From Phaeotremella fagi (Eukaryota; Basidiomycota; Tremellomycetes; Tremellales; Phaeotremellaceae), in NCBI GenBank assembly GCA_001599715.1, contig BCHU01000021.1, positions 1 to 53,428 on the forward strand: a stretch of DNA of 53,428 bases, read 5' to 3'. Numbering within the stretch: position 1 is the first letter of the stretch; every line of letters begins with the position of its first letter. The notes beneath the pieces are model-generated. The model saw nothing but the letters and a program-made list of their open reading frames with translations. It ran no database searches and was not told the origin of the DNA. This document shows, in pieces, positions 12,443 to 24,599 of this stretch. The translations under genes were made by a program, and so were the position numbers.

Positions 12443-13350
12443 TCTTATCTGCATTGACAGAGTTGCTGAAAGATGTCAATGGAGGAGTAATCAAAGACTC
12501 GGCAGGCGATGTCATGAAGCTTCTAGATCGTCCTAGTGCTGGTGATTATATCCTCGTCGTTGATCGTGAGTCTCAATCTGTTTGCGGACAGCTCAAATGA
12601 TGCAAGCTCCATCGCAAAGCCCGGTCTTTGCTCGTGGTCCGGAGTATTTTCGCAAAGGTACAGCAGCCAGTACTGAAGATGGCCAGTCTACTCGTTCGCG
12701 ATCTAAATCTCGCTCAACACCAAATCAGGTTCGTGGAACAAAGGTCGAGGAGTTTTTGGTCTGATATCTTATTTTAAGAGTAATTTCCGATTTTTCGTCA
12801 GTGCGCGCGATTCGCAATGTCTCGTTACGGATGAGGAGGCCGAAAATTGCACAGCTGCTCATATTGTTCCTCAAAGCCGTCCAGATGTGAGTTATAACAA
12901 GTCTCGTTCTCCTACCCCTCTTAAACCGACCGCAATGCTCCAGCTGACTTGTTTAGCTCTACCAATCGATTCTGCAGCTTAGAAGGAATCCGCCCATTTT
13001 CAGTCCATCTTCCGGTATTTTACTTCAAGACACTCTACATCGAGCCTGGGATCGTTTACAGTTGTCGTTCTTTCGTGTGGTAGGTGATACTGAGACGCCA
13101 AACTCTGAATCACTAGAACGAGATTTACTATGTGCATTATTTTGACCGGAATCTCCCTGGGGCCTCCGAGTTTCATGGCAAAGCAATATATCCTTCTAGA
13201 TTTCATTCCAGGCCCTCAAAACATCCTGATAGTCGCCTTATCGGATGGCACTACAAGCAGTGCCTCATGGCGAGAATCAGGGGTTTCGCTGCTGGTATGG
13301 AAATCCCTGACAGCAGCGCCTCTGCGATGGCTGCTTATGGTGGCACATAA
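12310..13350 (+). CDS. HNH_2-type nuclease-like protein, copy H2
   Basis: Exons 12310-12565, 12592-12728, 12779-12886, 12957-13079 and 13117-13350 join to 285 residues. The first intron is very short (26 bp) if spliced as drawn, so its borders are uncertain. Features: FIQRGGVDNWAYV in the N-terminal domain; VFARGPEYF and a Ser/Arg linker; ARDSQCLVTD and CTAAHIVPQSRPD; SSGILLQDTLHRAWDRL; WHYKQCLMARIRGFAAGM. The HNH Asn position is Ser. Compared with siblings one His of DLHHA is Arg (TLHRA). It is among the more diverged complete copies. H10 is a truncated direct duplicate of its 5' end. Confidence 0.78.
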
Positions 13351-13599
13351 GCGCTCTTGTCGATGACCCTCAATAAATGAATACATGTAAGCTGACCAGG
13401 GCGGTGAAACGGAAGTATGCTGACATCGAGCCACCCAGCTTGTTATATTTGGCCTGATCGCTACGGCTTAAATTCTTCGGGCTGTTTACAACAATCGTAG
13501 ATGCTTGGGTGAGAAACTTCGATGAGTCAAGATAACGACGAGATCCGATGAATATTGTCTTATATGAAGAAGATTATTGGCTCTTCGCAACTACACGGC

Positions 13600-13830
13600 T
13601 GAACCAGGTTGAAGACTTCTGATGAGCAGCGCTGCAGGGATCTCGAAATCGGTCATTCGAAGCTAGGGGTTTAAGGGAACGGTGCTCAACCTTTTTCTGC
13701 CTACAATCGAAGCACTCGCAACGACGACAGTGCGCTGTTGAGGCTGAAGCGATGCAGTGAGGGTGCGTCAGAAAGGTCTTCTGGCACCGTTCTCGTTGAG
13801 GAAATGAGACCATATGCACACCAGCATGAA
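13600..13830 (-). mobile_element. Second LINE fragment, homologous to part of the 9.75-10.87 kb remnant
   Basis: The plus-strand sequence around 13621-13680 (GAGCAGCGCTGCAGGGATCT onward) matches 10401-10460, and the stretch near 13780-13800 matches about 10555-10585. The intervening Cys-rich sequence differs. It is a short, rearranged piece of the same or a related non-LTR element and lies on the downstream side of H2, so H2 has LINE debris on both sides. Confidence 0.55.
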
Positions 13831-14199
13831 AATCTTTCAGATCCTTCGACTCGTTCTCGAAAGAAAAATCACATCCATAATAGCATTCGTGTAGCATATA
13901 GGTTCCATTAACTCTTTCGCCAACCGCAAAGTAACCTACCATGTAGTCACTGTAATGACCACTGGTGCCAAGGTCGCCTAAGGCTATTCAGAGATTGTTG
14001 GGCCAGTCGATTTGCAACATTGAGAGGTAGTGGTTTTCATGAGGCATGAGGTGATTGACCCATTGAAGTCAATCCATTGGAGCATAAAGAACCGCTTGGA
14101 CGGAGGAGGAAGTCTAGTCAGAGTCTCCTCTGGTGCAGTCGAAAAGGAAGGGGTCAGCATCGTTGAGCGGTGATAGACAAACGGGGAACGGACGATTTC

Positions 14200-15440
14200 T
14201 TCGGGTTGTTTGCGTCATCAAATCATTCAGTTGAAACAACTTAAATCAACCTCACTACCGCATTTACTATGGGTTTGCGCAATGCGCCATTCCATAAGGC
14301 AATCCCCTGATGTGCGCTTTGATACACTGAGTGTAATGCCACCGGGGGAAACGTCGGTCAGGCCGCCATTCTGGAAAGCCGTAGAACTGATCGACTGGTA
14401 TATTTTTCCCGCGATATTCGAGAAAGCCGCCAGTGAAAACGTGGACGTAATTGTCATCGCCCTATGCATGCAACGTTAAGCTTTCCTGGACGGATTGGAA
14501 ATAAAAAAGCCCACTGTGACGTAGAACAAGAGATTAAGTCGGTCCCAGGCATGATGAGGTTCTTTTCGCAGTATCAGTCCAAATTGGAATTCGAAAAAGT
14601 GGTTAGATCTTGGTAGATCTGTACAAAAGCATCAGCTTGACATCAAATAGACAAGCTGATGTATGACGCCTACATCGGGACGGCTTTACGGGCAATATGC
14701 GCAGAGTCGCATTGCGCGTAATGAACATCAGACTGAACATCAGACACCAAGCAAACAGTGTCTCGAGCGATGAGATTTACGCGGAACGCCGACTGCAAAG
14801 GTCAGAGAAGTCCGATTTGAGACATAAGACTAGTCAAAGCTCACCTGGTGACGATTGACCTTGACGATGTAGATCTCGTGGAACTTCCCTCAGTATTCGC
14901 TGCCCTAACAGCCGCAAAGTACTCAGGTCCACGAGAGAATGTTTGTGGTACAGATTGGCCTAAGTTCGACAAGACATGGGAGTAGATAATCAAGGATGAT
15001 AAGGGAGACGTCATGTAAGTGCGAATTTCTACAATCAAGCAAATATACTCACCTTCCTCATTGAATATGTAAATTCCACTTATTGGAGGGGTTTCGGGAT
15101 CTTGCAATGTACCCTGTATGTCCATTATACTCCCCAGACGCGATGGATCGGAAACTACGAGCTGTTTGATCACTTCAAGCACATATCGTCAAGTGTCATC
15201 ACCACCTTGTCGAATGAAAGGAGTTGGGAACAGGGCGATCGTGGTGCCGTCGATGGATTGAATGGCTACGGCGTCATGGTAAGTGTTCCACGCTTGTACT
15301 GCCAGCTGATATGTCCTTTCGGATGTCATTGACTGAAATGCGTGAGTGATAGCTGATTGTTCTCGTTAACGTCAAAACGTGCAATTACACTGAAGGCTAC
15401 GGATTAAGCGGCGTTACAGCCACTATGGCGTTTTCAAGAC
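14200..15440. repeat. Arm B of inverted duplication carrying H3
   Basis: Reverse-orientation partner of 7930-9180. Similarity covers the upstream flank and all five exons of the nuclease-like gene, with small deletions in exon 4. Confidence 0.8.
14277..15329 (-). pseudogene. HNH_2-type nuclease-like pseudogene, copy H3
   Basis: Closest relative of H1, on the opposite strand. The start (ATG at 15329) and the final codon (TAG at 14277-14279) are both preserved and the order of parts is intact. However, the Trp of the conserved DTWRYV motif is changed to TGA (15191-15189), giving a stop after about 47 codons. Exon 4 has lost several codons between the IYQ start and FEFQFGLILRK, which shifts the frame. 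The C-terminal exon is still readable but WHYNQ has become WHYTQ. The HNH Asn position is Phe as in H1. Inactive unless the stop is an assembly error. Confidence 0.82.
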
Positions 15441-18220
15441 GAGATTTTCGCCATTCGCCATTCAATGTCAGTCTCACAGCTTTGCTTACCGCTTTTGTTT
15501 GGCTACTCATATTAAAAGGGAGGTCCGTCAGACGGAAACTGCAAATGTGTTATCGTATGGTCTCAAACATGGATATCAAAGGTGCATTACAGATGCAGCA
15601 TTCTGTTGACGTACTGCCAGATCAAGGATTCCTTAATTGAGTCGGCCGTAAACCCGGTTGGCGTTGGGACTTATTGCGCTACAAGCACATGCTGGGATCA
15701 TCGGTTGGTTTGCGGGACGAAACGCATATATCGGATCACTGGAAACCAATCCTTCAATTCAGATTTGTCATCGCTTCGAGGTCATCTTCATCCTCGCGTA
15801 GATTGGGAATCAGGTAGTCATCTGGAGGTCCCAGATTGCAATCATGGCTGCGATGAATAATCAACTATCAATCGCGAATGATTATGGCCACTGAGACAAT
15901 GATTTTAGTGCCTCGAGGCCCGTTCTCCTGTAAGATGGAATAATTGACGAATTGTGCAAAGATAGCTTCAACTGTCATTTCCAGGTGCAGGCTGAACAAT
16001 CCAGTCAGCGTCTGATACACTTTGGCTTTAGTCTCATCATGCTGGAGAGCACGTACCAATAGAGCTGTCTGTTTAAGTAGCAGAATGAGTGCTCAGTATC
16101 AGTCAAGTCGACAAGGAAGATTGTCGCTACTCACAACCTACCACGCTCGGAAACCCAGCCAGTTTACCCTGGCTTCTATTCCGCGAGAACCTGGCATTCG
16201 GGTGATCGGTTCTAATCTTATTGTCGGCGGTAGCTTGCTGGAGAACAATATTTCGCGAGTTAGAATTCGAGTCAGAGTTGTGAACCTTTTGTTACTAGTT
16301 GAAGGTAGAGAGTGAAGAGTGGAAGTGTGAGTTTCGTAAACAATTGAGAGCTTTCGGTGTAATTGAGTCAGGCAACGCTAGAAGTATGACAGATATCAAA
16401 AACGCTCTTTTCCATCTCCTAACACGGCCACTGCTAAGAGAATTTGTCTGCTAATGTGATTAGATAAAACCCCATCCCCTCCGCCTAGATAGTTGATCGG
16501 GTTAGTAGGGACGTAGTGATGATCCGATTTGATTAGTGAGCCAATTGACTGCTTACGGGGGAAGCACCCTAACAAAAAGGCAACGAGGATGAGATTTTCA
16601 GTGTAGAGTATCCTAGTTCGTAATCGAGGAAATGGTAAACCAAGAAGTCTTGGTGCTCAGATGCAAATAATGAGATAAAACAGAGTTGCAGATTCTTCGG
16701 GGTCAGACATAGCTCTCCTTATTGGCTACGAACTACACAGAGGTCTTGAAGACAACATCTCTGATACAAGCTCTGGTCAAACATACAAATATTTGGTGGG
16801 AAGAGGAAACACATATGTGTATACACACATATACATCCATGCAACTTAAAAAAATGCTTCCAAACAATCCCTCCACTTAAGACGCTGATAATGACCGATT
16901 CCCATTCAATTGCTGACCTTTCCATCAAGATCCCCATCGTTTCCAATCCCTTCCTTTCAGATCGCTCTAAGGTAATGAATACTGTAACTGCCAAAAACAT
17001 TTCGTCTCCCGGTGACTTGGTCTTCATGATCTTTCCTTAGGCGATCGGATGGACAGGTCTTCAAGCAGTGAGGATCGAATTCGGTCCAGAAGCCTATCCC
17101 GACTTTTTCATCAACCCTCACTGTGTATGATCAAGCCTATCAGAGCTCGAGAATACTTTTCGGCATTGCGAGCTCTTCTTGATAGCGAAAAGTGCTCCTT
17201 TCTCAACTGTAAGCTCTCTTTTGGGGTTTCAATGGATACATCGATTGCTAGATGAATGGTAAGATCCCCTAACACCCCAGGAGTGTAATCCAAGCATTTC
17301 CACCAGCCTTGTCTGTGACTGATCAAAGCTTGAGGTGGGAATTTCGAAATGGAACCCCTCTGTCCCCACAGTAGCGACATAGCAAATCTAGCGAGTATAA
17401 CAATTGATGCAGTCTCAAAACCTATAAGGAATAGGCTGCGTAGAGAACCGCAGTTATAAACTCAGTTCAAAATAGGAATGAATAGTATACGTCAACGTTT
17501 TTTTTTGGTACCTCTAAGTATGATCATTTTGCTTCAAATCTAGGCACTTGTAAGTCAGTACCTCAAGGAATGCAGAACCCCTGAAAAAATTGAAGCCTAG
17601 TGTCCCCGGCGCTCGAATACACAGTGCGATCTAATTTCGAAAAAATTTCATGGATTGTGTAACAATTAACCGGGAGAAAGTAAGGTAATGATAGGTACTT
17701 AGCCAAGCTTTTCGTTTCTGAAAGGAAGTTTCACTTGACTTAATTGTTCATACTATGCTTGGAAGATCCAAAGGCAGGGAAAAGAGATCAGATGACTCTG
17801 AAGCCGCCCAGCATGGTTGAGCGGGAAGTTGGTGGATGATTAAGGCAATGGTAAGCACTCCTTGAAAGTGATTTGAACAAGTGAGACTGCACGATGAAGA
17901 TGTGAACGATACGAGAGAGTGCGATGTTTCCACTGTCACTTTATGGACCTCGATGATTAACCTACAACAAACCCTTTATATGAACTTCATGAGCCGTGAT
18001 AAGTGCCTGGGAGAAACTCCTATGTTTCATCGAATTTTTGTAATCACAAGCAGAAAAGCCACAGAATATGTTATTTTAGCCTGTAATTCGATAAGATTCA
18101 GCAATAAGATGATCAAGCAACTGAAAGCGGTCGGCTTCCCCAATACTGTCGCCGTAGTTTCTTGGATTCTTGAAATGTAGAGAATGTCTCCGTTTTATCC
18201 AACCAAGCCATAGATGAGAC
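15441..18220. other. Region with only weak gene candidates
   Basis: No domain could be recognised over 2.8 kb. One possible two-exon small gene is listed separately at 16891-17130. The frame at 17881-18180 on the plus strand (99 codons) lacks support. The DNA is moderately AT-rich and shows no repeat shared with the rest of the window. Confidence 0.35.
16891..17130 (+). CDS. Possible small two-exon hypothetical protein or gene fragment
   Basis: An ATG at 16891 opens a frame that reaches a good donor (GTAATG at 16972). An acceptor ends at 17040, and the second exon stays open to TGA at 17128-17130, giving about 56 residues. A second open frame continues directly after the stop (17110-17255), which would fit a one-base frameshift in a longer original gene. 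I do not recognise the product. Confidence 0.25.
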
Positions 18221-18264
18221 CAGTTATATTTCGCTTCCACTGCACCATGATTGATGAGTACCAA

Positions 18265-19306
18265 TCATTCTTCTTGCAGAGCCCTCGTGCGCTTACCGCC
18301 GCGTGGGCGCCCTCGCATTCCGACAGAGAATCCGCGGATTCGCATCCTAACGGCCTGAGCATAATGCCAAGCAATCAATGTTGGATTTGGTGGATCGAAG
18401 AGTTGGTTAAAACGCGAGGCTGGTATAGCTCTGCCATGATACTCGCGTTGGTAAGGCGAAGGTGTGAAGAAATGAACGTAGTAGACATCGCCCTTAAGAT
18501 TAAATCGTAGGTTAGAGCAATACGAAAAAGACTATCCTATCTAAAGATCTTCCGTACCTTGGCATAAAGCGACCACCGAAGAGCATCATACGATTTGTGT
18601 AAGATTGTGTTGAGCAGCAAGCCAGAGTCACTACCATAAGAGTCACTTTGCAAGCCAAGGAGTTCTGTATATATCTGTTTGATGAGCGGATGATGCTACG
18701 CAATCAACCTACATCAGGACGACTTGCGGGTACAATGTGCGCAGCTTGACAATCAGCCGGGAAGTATCCTGAGACTAGACAAGTACTATCTCGCGCAATC
18801 AAAAGCTCGCGGAAGTTGTTCTCGATATCAGCCCGTGCATGTAGCGCTACTCACCTGATCCGGACGACTACGAGAAGCCTGGGATGACGCCGATCTGGTA
18901 CTCTCTTCTATTCCTGATGGTGCCGTCACAGAACTGAAGTACTGGGGTCCACGACTCAATTGTACGTCTGTTGCTTTGCCTGCAGTCTCGTTCAGAGCTT
19001 TCGTTGTCTCGAGTAACAGCTCGACATACCTTGTTCAACATAGTAAAAGGCGCCAGACCACGGCTCTTGTTCTAATTCGATGGTCTGTCCCTCCTTAGTC
19101 TCGATATGTCCAGGATGTAATGGATCGAACTCGACAAGCAGGTGAATAACCAGTAAAATGTAGCGCCAAGTATTATCCCCAGACTCTTTGACAAAGTCGA
19201 GCGGGAAGCTTGCGATCTGAGTGTCCATAATGGACAGAATTTTGATCACACCCCCGCGCCGCCAGACACCAGATGCTGTGGTATAAGTTGTACTGTGTTC
19301 ATCCAT
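18265..19306 (-). CDS. HNH_2-type nuclease-like protein, copy H4 (divergent)
   Basis: Exons 19306-19030, 18967-18855, 18820-18713, 18674-18558 and 18492-18265 join in frame to 280 residues. Features: FVKESGDNTWRYI; LSRGPQYF (Gln for the usual Glu) with a Ser/Arg linker; ARDSTCLVSG and CQAAHIVPASRPD; SDSGLLLNTILHKSYDALRW; WHYAQAVRMRIRGFSVGM. It is the most divergent complete copy: the LLRDDLHHA motif is LLNTILHKS, the Cys of WHYxQC is Ala, and the C-terminus ends in a basic GRPRGGKR tail. The position before GLLL is Ser. The reading frame is undamaged over all exons despite the divergence, which suggests that selection acted on it. Confidence 0.82.
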
Positions 19307-19999
19307 TGTTTGCACCAGTACTTTCTTTAGATTTCTAAGAATTGCATTTACATAAAAGCATTGAGAGGCGTTTGTTGTTTTCGCGGCGAAATCGGGAAGA
19401 TGACTAGTGGCGCAATTGCAGTTGATCTGCTGCTTATTGATAAAAATGGAGAGCGTTGAAGCATTCGACAGCAAGTTACAGATAAGCTCGCTTTGGGGTT
19501 ACCCATTCTTGAGATCCCATTGAACTTCGTTTAGTCTCCTACCGATTTCTCCTTCCTTCGTCCAAAAATACCGTACCCACAAGCTTCGATGATTGCAAAC
19601 AGAGGTCGTAAGCTTGAAAAGAGCTTCACATCAAGAATTGAATGGCATGCAGGCGATCGGAACCTGAATGGATCTACCATCCCACTGCTGAATATCGAAG
19701 TAGCTAATTACTAAGCTAAGCGTATTAATTTCTCCATTACTTCACGATATCCAGAACGATATGTTGATGATCGAAAAGGATTGACAAGGCACTGATGTTT
19801 TGTTGAGAAATTTGTTTAACCAAGCTCGATCACCGCAATCAGTGCGCAGATTAATTAACGGAGGCTTATTGATCTTGGAATCCTTCGCCACCTTCGGCGT
19901 TTGTGCATGCGCCGCCTTGTTATCGCCCTTGCCGTCAGCTTCCTATTCTTCTTTCCTCGTAGAATCACTTCACCATCGTCTCGACTTTGGATTCTTCGA

Positions 20000-21088
20000 A
20001 TGACTACTTACACTCTTGCTCGATACAGCTGGGATGACCCCAATGTCATGACAGTATCTTCGTATGACAACCAACTGATCGCAACTTTCCTCTGGATTTC
20101 CTCCAAAGAAGCGGGGGTCAACACTGGGGCTTATGTGAGCTATGTTGTTCATCAATTGGTGTCCGACACTTTGCATGGGATTATCAAAAACCACGCCTGA
20201 ATAGCGGTTGATCTCAACGAGACCCCATAGTCCGGAAACTTCCGGTTCTTCCGGTTCATTCCTAAAGGTTAGTGACCCGAAGAAAGCGTACAGGCTGCCA
20301 TAGAATCTGAACATCGTAGATGGGAGTGCAATGATCACATTTGCCCGCGGCCCAGAATACTTCGCAAGAGAATATCTCCTAATCCTGAAGGAAATCAATC
20401 CACTTGTTCCAACTCCAAAAGATCGACAATACAGCAGGTATGTGCATATTATCTCTGGGCATGCTTTACTCAGTTTCGCTAATTGTATTCCCGCAGACGA
20501 CTTTCCGGATTGCGTTAATTGCACGAGACTTTTCGTGTTTGGTCTCAGACGTGCCGTATGAAGAACGTACTGCTTGTCACATTATATCTCAAAGTCGTCT
20601 CGATGTAAGTCTCGTACCGTTCCCTGATCTTCTGTTCACGTTACGATGAATGCTCCTCATACCGTCCCGACTACGTTAGGATACTGATTGTCCGTTTTGG
20701 GACTACAAAATAGGTATATCAAGAGATTTTGGCCATCAAATACCCTGCACCGATGTTCTCCGTGTCATCTGGCCTTCTTCTGCGTGATGACCTTCACCAT
20801 TGGTTCGACCGCCTCGAGTTGTCTTTTTACTTGCAGGTCAGTGCTTTTAGCAGACATTGAAGTGGTTTCATTGACCCTTATTCTTAGGATGGCGTTTATT
20901 ATCTTCATTTCTTCATTTTGCGATTACAAGAAGCTCGTGATTGGCACGGCAAAGCTCTTCAACCCCAACGCTTTCGCGGCAGAGACCGAGACAAACCGGA
21001 TGCTAGGTATCTTCGGTGGCATTACAACCAATGCATCAAAGCTCGAATCCGAGGGTTCGCAGCAGGTATAGGGGAGGCTGAACAATAA
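20000..21088 (+). pseudogene. HNH_2-type nuclease-like pseudogene, copy H5
   Basis: All five exons are recognisable. Exon 1 starts at the ATG at 20000. A one-base loss followed about 25 bases later by a one-base gain leaves nine residues out of the family frame (LWISSKE region), and TGA at 20198-20200 then ends the frame early. Exon 2 (FARGPEYF) carries another single-base frameshift before the Ser-rich linker. Exon 3 keeps ARDFSCLVSD, but the core His motif reads CHIISQSRLD, with Pro lost twice. Exon 4 (SSGLLLRDDLHHWFDRL) and exon 5 (WHYNQCIKARIRGFAAG, stop at 21086) are clean. The Asn position is Ser. Confidence 0.8.
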
Positions 21089-23160
21089 AGCACAGAAATT
21101 GACGGGGTATGGGATCACTGGCCTGTCGATCCCGACAAGAAAGCATTTTTTTGAAGAACCACTACTCTGTTCTCATATCAATGCAGATAGATCAGAAGGG
21201 GGAAATATGAATCTTTGATCTTTATGGTACTAGTCAAAATAGACGTAGTTATACTAAATACCATATGAAGGATAGTAGATATTATTAAATTTCTTCAGCT
21301 TCGACACAGTTTTTCCTGCTATACGAGAAATACCTAATTTGATCACAGACCTTCCTCCTTGTTCAGTATTGCGCAGCTGTAAATCATTAAATCCTCATAC
21401 TTCTACCTGTAATTCTTTTATTTGTATAAGACATACAATTGTTTCGACTACAACATAAGTAAGGAGGAGAGTCAAGAGGTGAGATGTTAGAGAAAATTGG
21501 ATACTTCGAATTTCAGAATGCTCCTTCCATAATTTACCCATATATGAGGTTTATATCCAACTGGTCACAATACTAGAAGGGGAGGAAAGATAATTATATG
21601 GTATTATGGTATAACATATTATGGACAACGCCGCAGAATCAATACTACTGCCGGACCTTTCTCAATGAGTTCAGAAGATTAGCCAAATTGAAAGTATTTT
21701 AATCTAGCAATAATTGTAGATTCTGTGTATTGGCATGAGCTATCTGACAAATGAACAGCGAATAACAGAAGCTCAACAGTTGGATACAACGAGACGAGAT
21801 CAAAAACCGGATACAAGGAGAGCAGCACGACATGTAATTCATAAAATCGTTTTCAAGATGTTTAATCTGAGGTAGCTGCGACAGTATTGTAATCTGCTCG
21901 AGCATGTACTAAACACATTACGTTTAAAATGCTGCAAGGAAGTTGAATAACAGCACCATTAAAAGCATGTGCAAGTTTTATACTGTGACAACCGCATATA
22001 ACAATTATTTAATAAAATTTAACAAACCTCATGAACAACTGATCCCTTGACTTCAGGTTAAGTTACAAAGCGCAATTGAATCGGAAAGGACTAGAAGTAT
22101 TACTGGAAGCGGTAATGATAAAGCTTTGCAAGCTATCCACAACTGAAGCGAATTGCGATATCTATTACCCACAAATCAAATTTTGAATTTCAACATAAAT
22201 GGAGGTGACTGTGATATAGATTCATGTCTCTCTCTCTTAAATTCGAAGCTAATTATTGTTATAAGCATAGGGCGGTCCTCAGAAGAGTAGAATTACCTCT
22301 AGAATTTCTACGTTTCTTCACCGCAAGAGCAGCCTGGGGACGGGCTGCAAGTAGCTAGTCAATTCTGAGATTTACAAGTAAAGTAAATAATGAGAATATC
22401 GAGACCATCGAGCTCTGTCAGCCCATACACCTCCCTATTTCCTGGTCAAACTCCTGCATAAATCTTTTGGGGACCATTGGTTGGGCATACCATGAAAATA
22501 ATGAATTACATACTCGATGGTGTGGTTTGAACGCCCATGCTTTTCGACGTATGTCGAAACCGTCTTTCCTCTCATGTTCACTGTGAAATGAAGCAAGTGT
22601 GGTCGCAAGCCATCGTTTCGTTATTTGGAGCAACTATGACAAGAATATAGGAGATCAAATAAGGGCAGACATAAGCAAGGAGGGATTCATCTCTTGAGAC
22701 TATTACAAGTACAAGTAGCTTTTGATCATGATCGTTTGACAAGTGAACACTACGCCCATTACTCGAACTGCCTAACATACACCCTATAAATTCGTTGTTA
22801 CCAGGATTAGACTGGTGCCATTTCACTCCCATATGCGAGATGACTTTGTCCTCTTGATGGGTGTCTTCTTGATGGGTGTCTTCTTGATGGGGGTCTTCTT
22901 GATGGTGGTCTTGCATTCCCAATGAAAGAAACATGATCCATTGATAACACCAGCCCCACCAACTGCTCTCTAACTGCGACAGAATCGTGATGCGCTTGCG
23001 TGGGTCTTGCCTGGCGTACCTATTAATTGTAATAAGGTCAATTCTTCCACAAATATGTGATCCGTTCGAGTGGAATGCCACAAAGATAACTCCGAGGGTC
23101 AAAGCTGGATCCTTCAGTTGCGCACGTATTATTTAGGCTGATTCCTTCTTGCATCTATTT
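21089..23160. other. AT-rich intergenic region without recognisable gene
   Basis: Mostly AT-rich sequence with short open frames only. The one structured element is the minisatellite at about 22848-22912, listed separately. A minus-strand frame (22578-23102) reads through it but shows no domain and is probably fortuitous. Confidence 0.4.
22848..22912. repeat. 15-bp minisatellite, about four units
   Basis: Tandem copies of a 15-base unit of the type TCTTCTTGATGGGTG, with single-base variation between units. As the unit length is a multiple of three, the minus-strand frame encodes repeated HQEDT/HQEDP pentapeptides. Whether it is translated is unknown. Confidence 0.85.
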
Positions 23161-23167
23161 CACTAAA

Positions 23168-24243
23168 ATGCCTGCAGTTCATTATGAGCTGGCGGTGGAC
23201 TCATGGCGTTCAGACGAAAGAATCACTATCGTATCAAGTGAGAACCAATTCATTGCAACATTTCCTGTACCCTTTGTTCGTACAAGTGGAGATAACAGCT
23301 GGTATTACATCTTACGAGTCGTTCAAGATCTTATAGACATCGGATCCAACGCTTCTTGCTACCTTTTGAACTCCGCTGGTGTCACAGTCGAAAAAGGGGC
23401 TGTTCCCCAGGAAGGTGACTACATCTTCAAGCAAAGAGGTATGTTAGATTATCATCCATGTAGAAGGAGATTACCTGTCTTACTTGCCAGGCGTGGATAA
23501 CGGGATAACTTTCGCTCGTGGACCTGAGTATTTTCGTCGTTTCCAGCCGCCAAATCCTGCTGGTAGTTTTTCCACAAGATCTGACTCCAAACGATCTTCC
23601 GTGAATCAGGTACGTTGTTCGTTATTCTCCTTTCCACTAAGGCTTTTACTGAATCTGAACTTCGTCTGTCCTTCAGTCTCGCTTTAGAACCGCAGTCATA
23701 GCGCGAGATGGGACGTGCTTGGTCACCGATGTGGACTATGACAGCTGCACTGCTTGTCATATTGTCCCCTTTAGTCGCCCAGACGTGAGTCACACTTCTG
23801 CTCGTTATGAAAGATGCTTTGACAGTGATCAATGCTGATCTCTACTCATTTTCTACTCACGATAGGTTTACGAAACCATTCTGAACTTCCACAACGAGAT
23901 TCCAATGTTCAACGCCTCGTGTGGTCTGTTACTTCGGGATGACTTACACCACGCTTTTGATCGTTTAGAATTTTCTTTTTATTGCAAGGTAATGACTGTC
24001 ATTACTGTTTTTGGAACAGAAAGCTGTGTGGACAAAAGCTAACTTGACTTGCAGGACAATCAGCTTTTTGTGCATTTCTTCGTGCTTAATTTTCCTCAGG
24101 CAGCTGAATTGCATGGTAAGATGATACCTCCCGAAAGATTTCGGGGCAGTACGAGGCGTTGGCCAGATTTCCGATTGATACAATGGCACTATAGCCAATG
24201 CGTGAAAGCCCATATTCGCGGTTTCTCCCATGGGATGGAATAA
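23168..24243 (+). CDS. HNH_2-type nuclease-like protein, copy H6
   Basis: Exons 23168-23438, 23491-23609, 23677-23784, 23866-23988 and 24055-24243 join in frame to 269 residues. Features: FVRTSGDNSWYYI; FARGPEYFRRF and a Ser/Arg linker; SRFRTAVIARDGTCLVTD; SCTACHIVPFSRPD; ASCGLLLRDDLHHAFDRLEF; LHGKMIPPERFRG; WHYSQCVKAHIRGFSHGM. This is a near-consensus member and is a good family reference together with H7 and H8. The HNH Asn position is Cys. Introns are 52-81 bp with clear GT-AG borders. No damage is seen, and no partner duplicate was found in the window. Confidence 0.88.
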
Positions 24244-24599
24244 AACACGGAGATACTTGCGAACCAGTGTTTATAATGGCTTGATGTAAACTCAACGGAA
24301 GAATCAAGTGCAAAACAATTTTCGGAATGTCCTTAAGGAAGAGGGAACGGAAATTACGAGGAAAAATCCAGGGCGGCCAGATTTCTTCCATTCAAGTATG
24401 GCTTTAGCTGGGGACTGATCTTCACAATCATCATGTACTACCATCGATAATCTTGAATCAGTCCTTTCATTGTGCATAGACGTGGGTGTGAGTCTGCCTA
24501 GGGTGACAAGGAGTTACATACCGTTGTACTTTCTTCGAAACAATCCACAGTATTGAACCCTTTCTGACATTATTGACATTACAATCCAACTCATTTTAG

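Noticed and set aside
14210..14479. Plus-strand frame of 89 codons over the 3' part of H3
   Set aside because: Antisense shadow of exon 5 of H3; the same shadow occurs opposite H1.
15189..15191. Reassigned TGA (coding Trp) as an explanation for the stop in H3
   Set aside because: Complete copies use TGG for this Trp and TGA as a true terminator (for example H8), and H3 has other damage. A nonsense mutation is the simpler explanation.
17049..17255. IRAREYFSALRALLDSE, resembling the RGPEYFxxVRA linker of the H family
   Set aside because: No core, N-terminal domain or C-terminal motif of the family is found around it, and the Ser/Arg linker is missing. Too short to call a copy.
22578..23102. 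Minus-strand frame of 174 codons upstream of H6
   Set aside because: No recognisable domain; its length depends on the frame-neutral minisatellite. Not supported as a gene.
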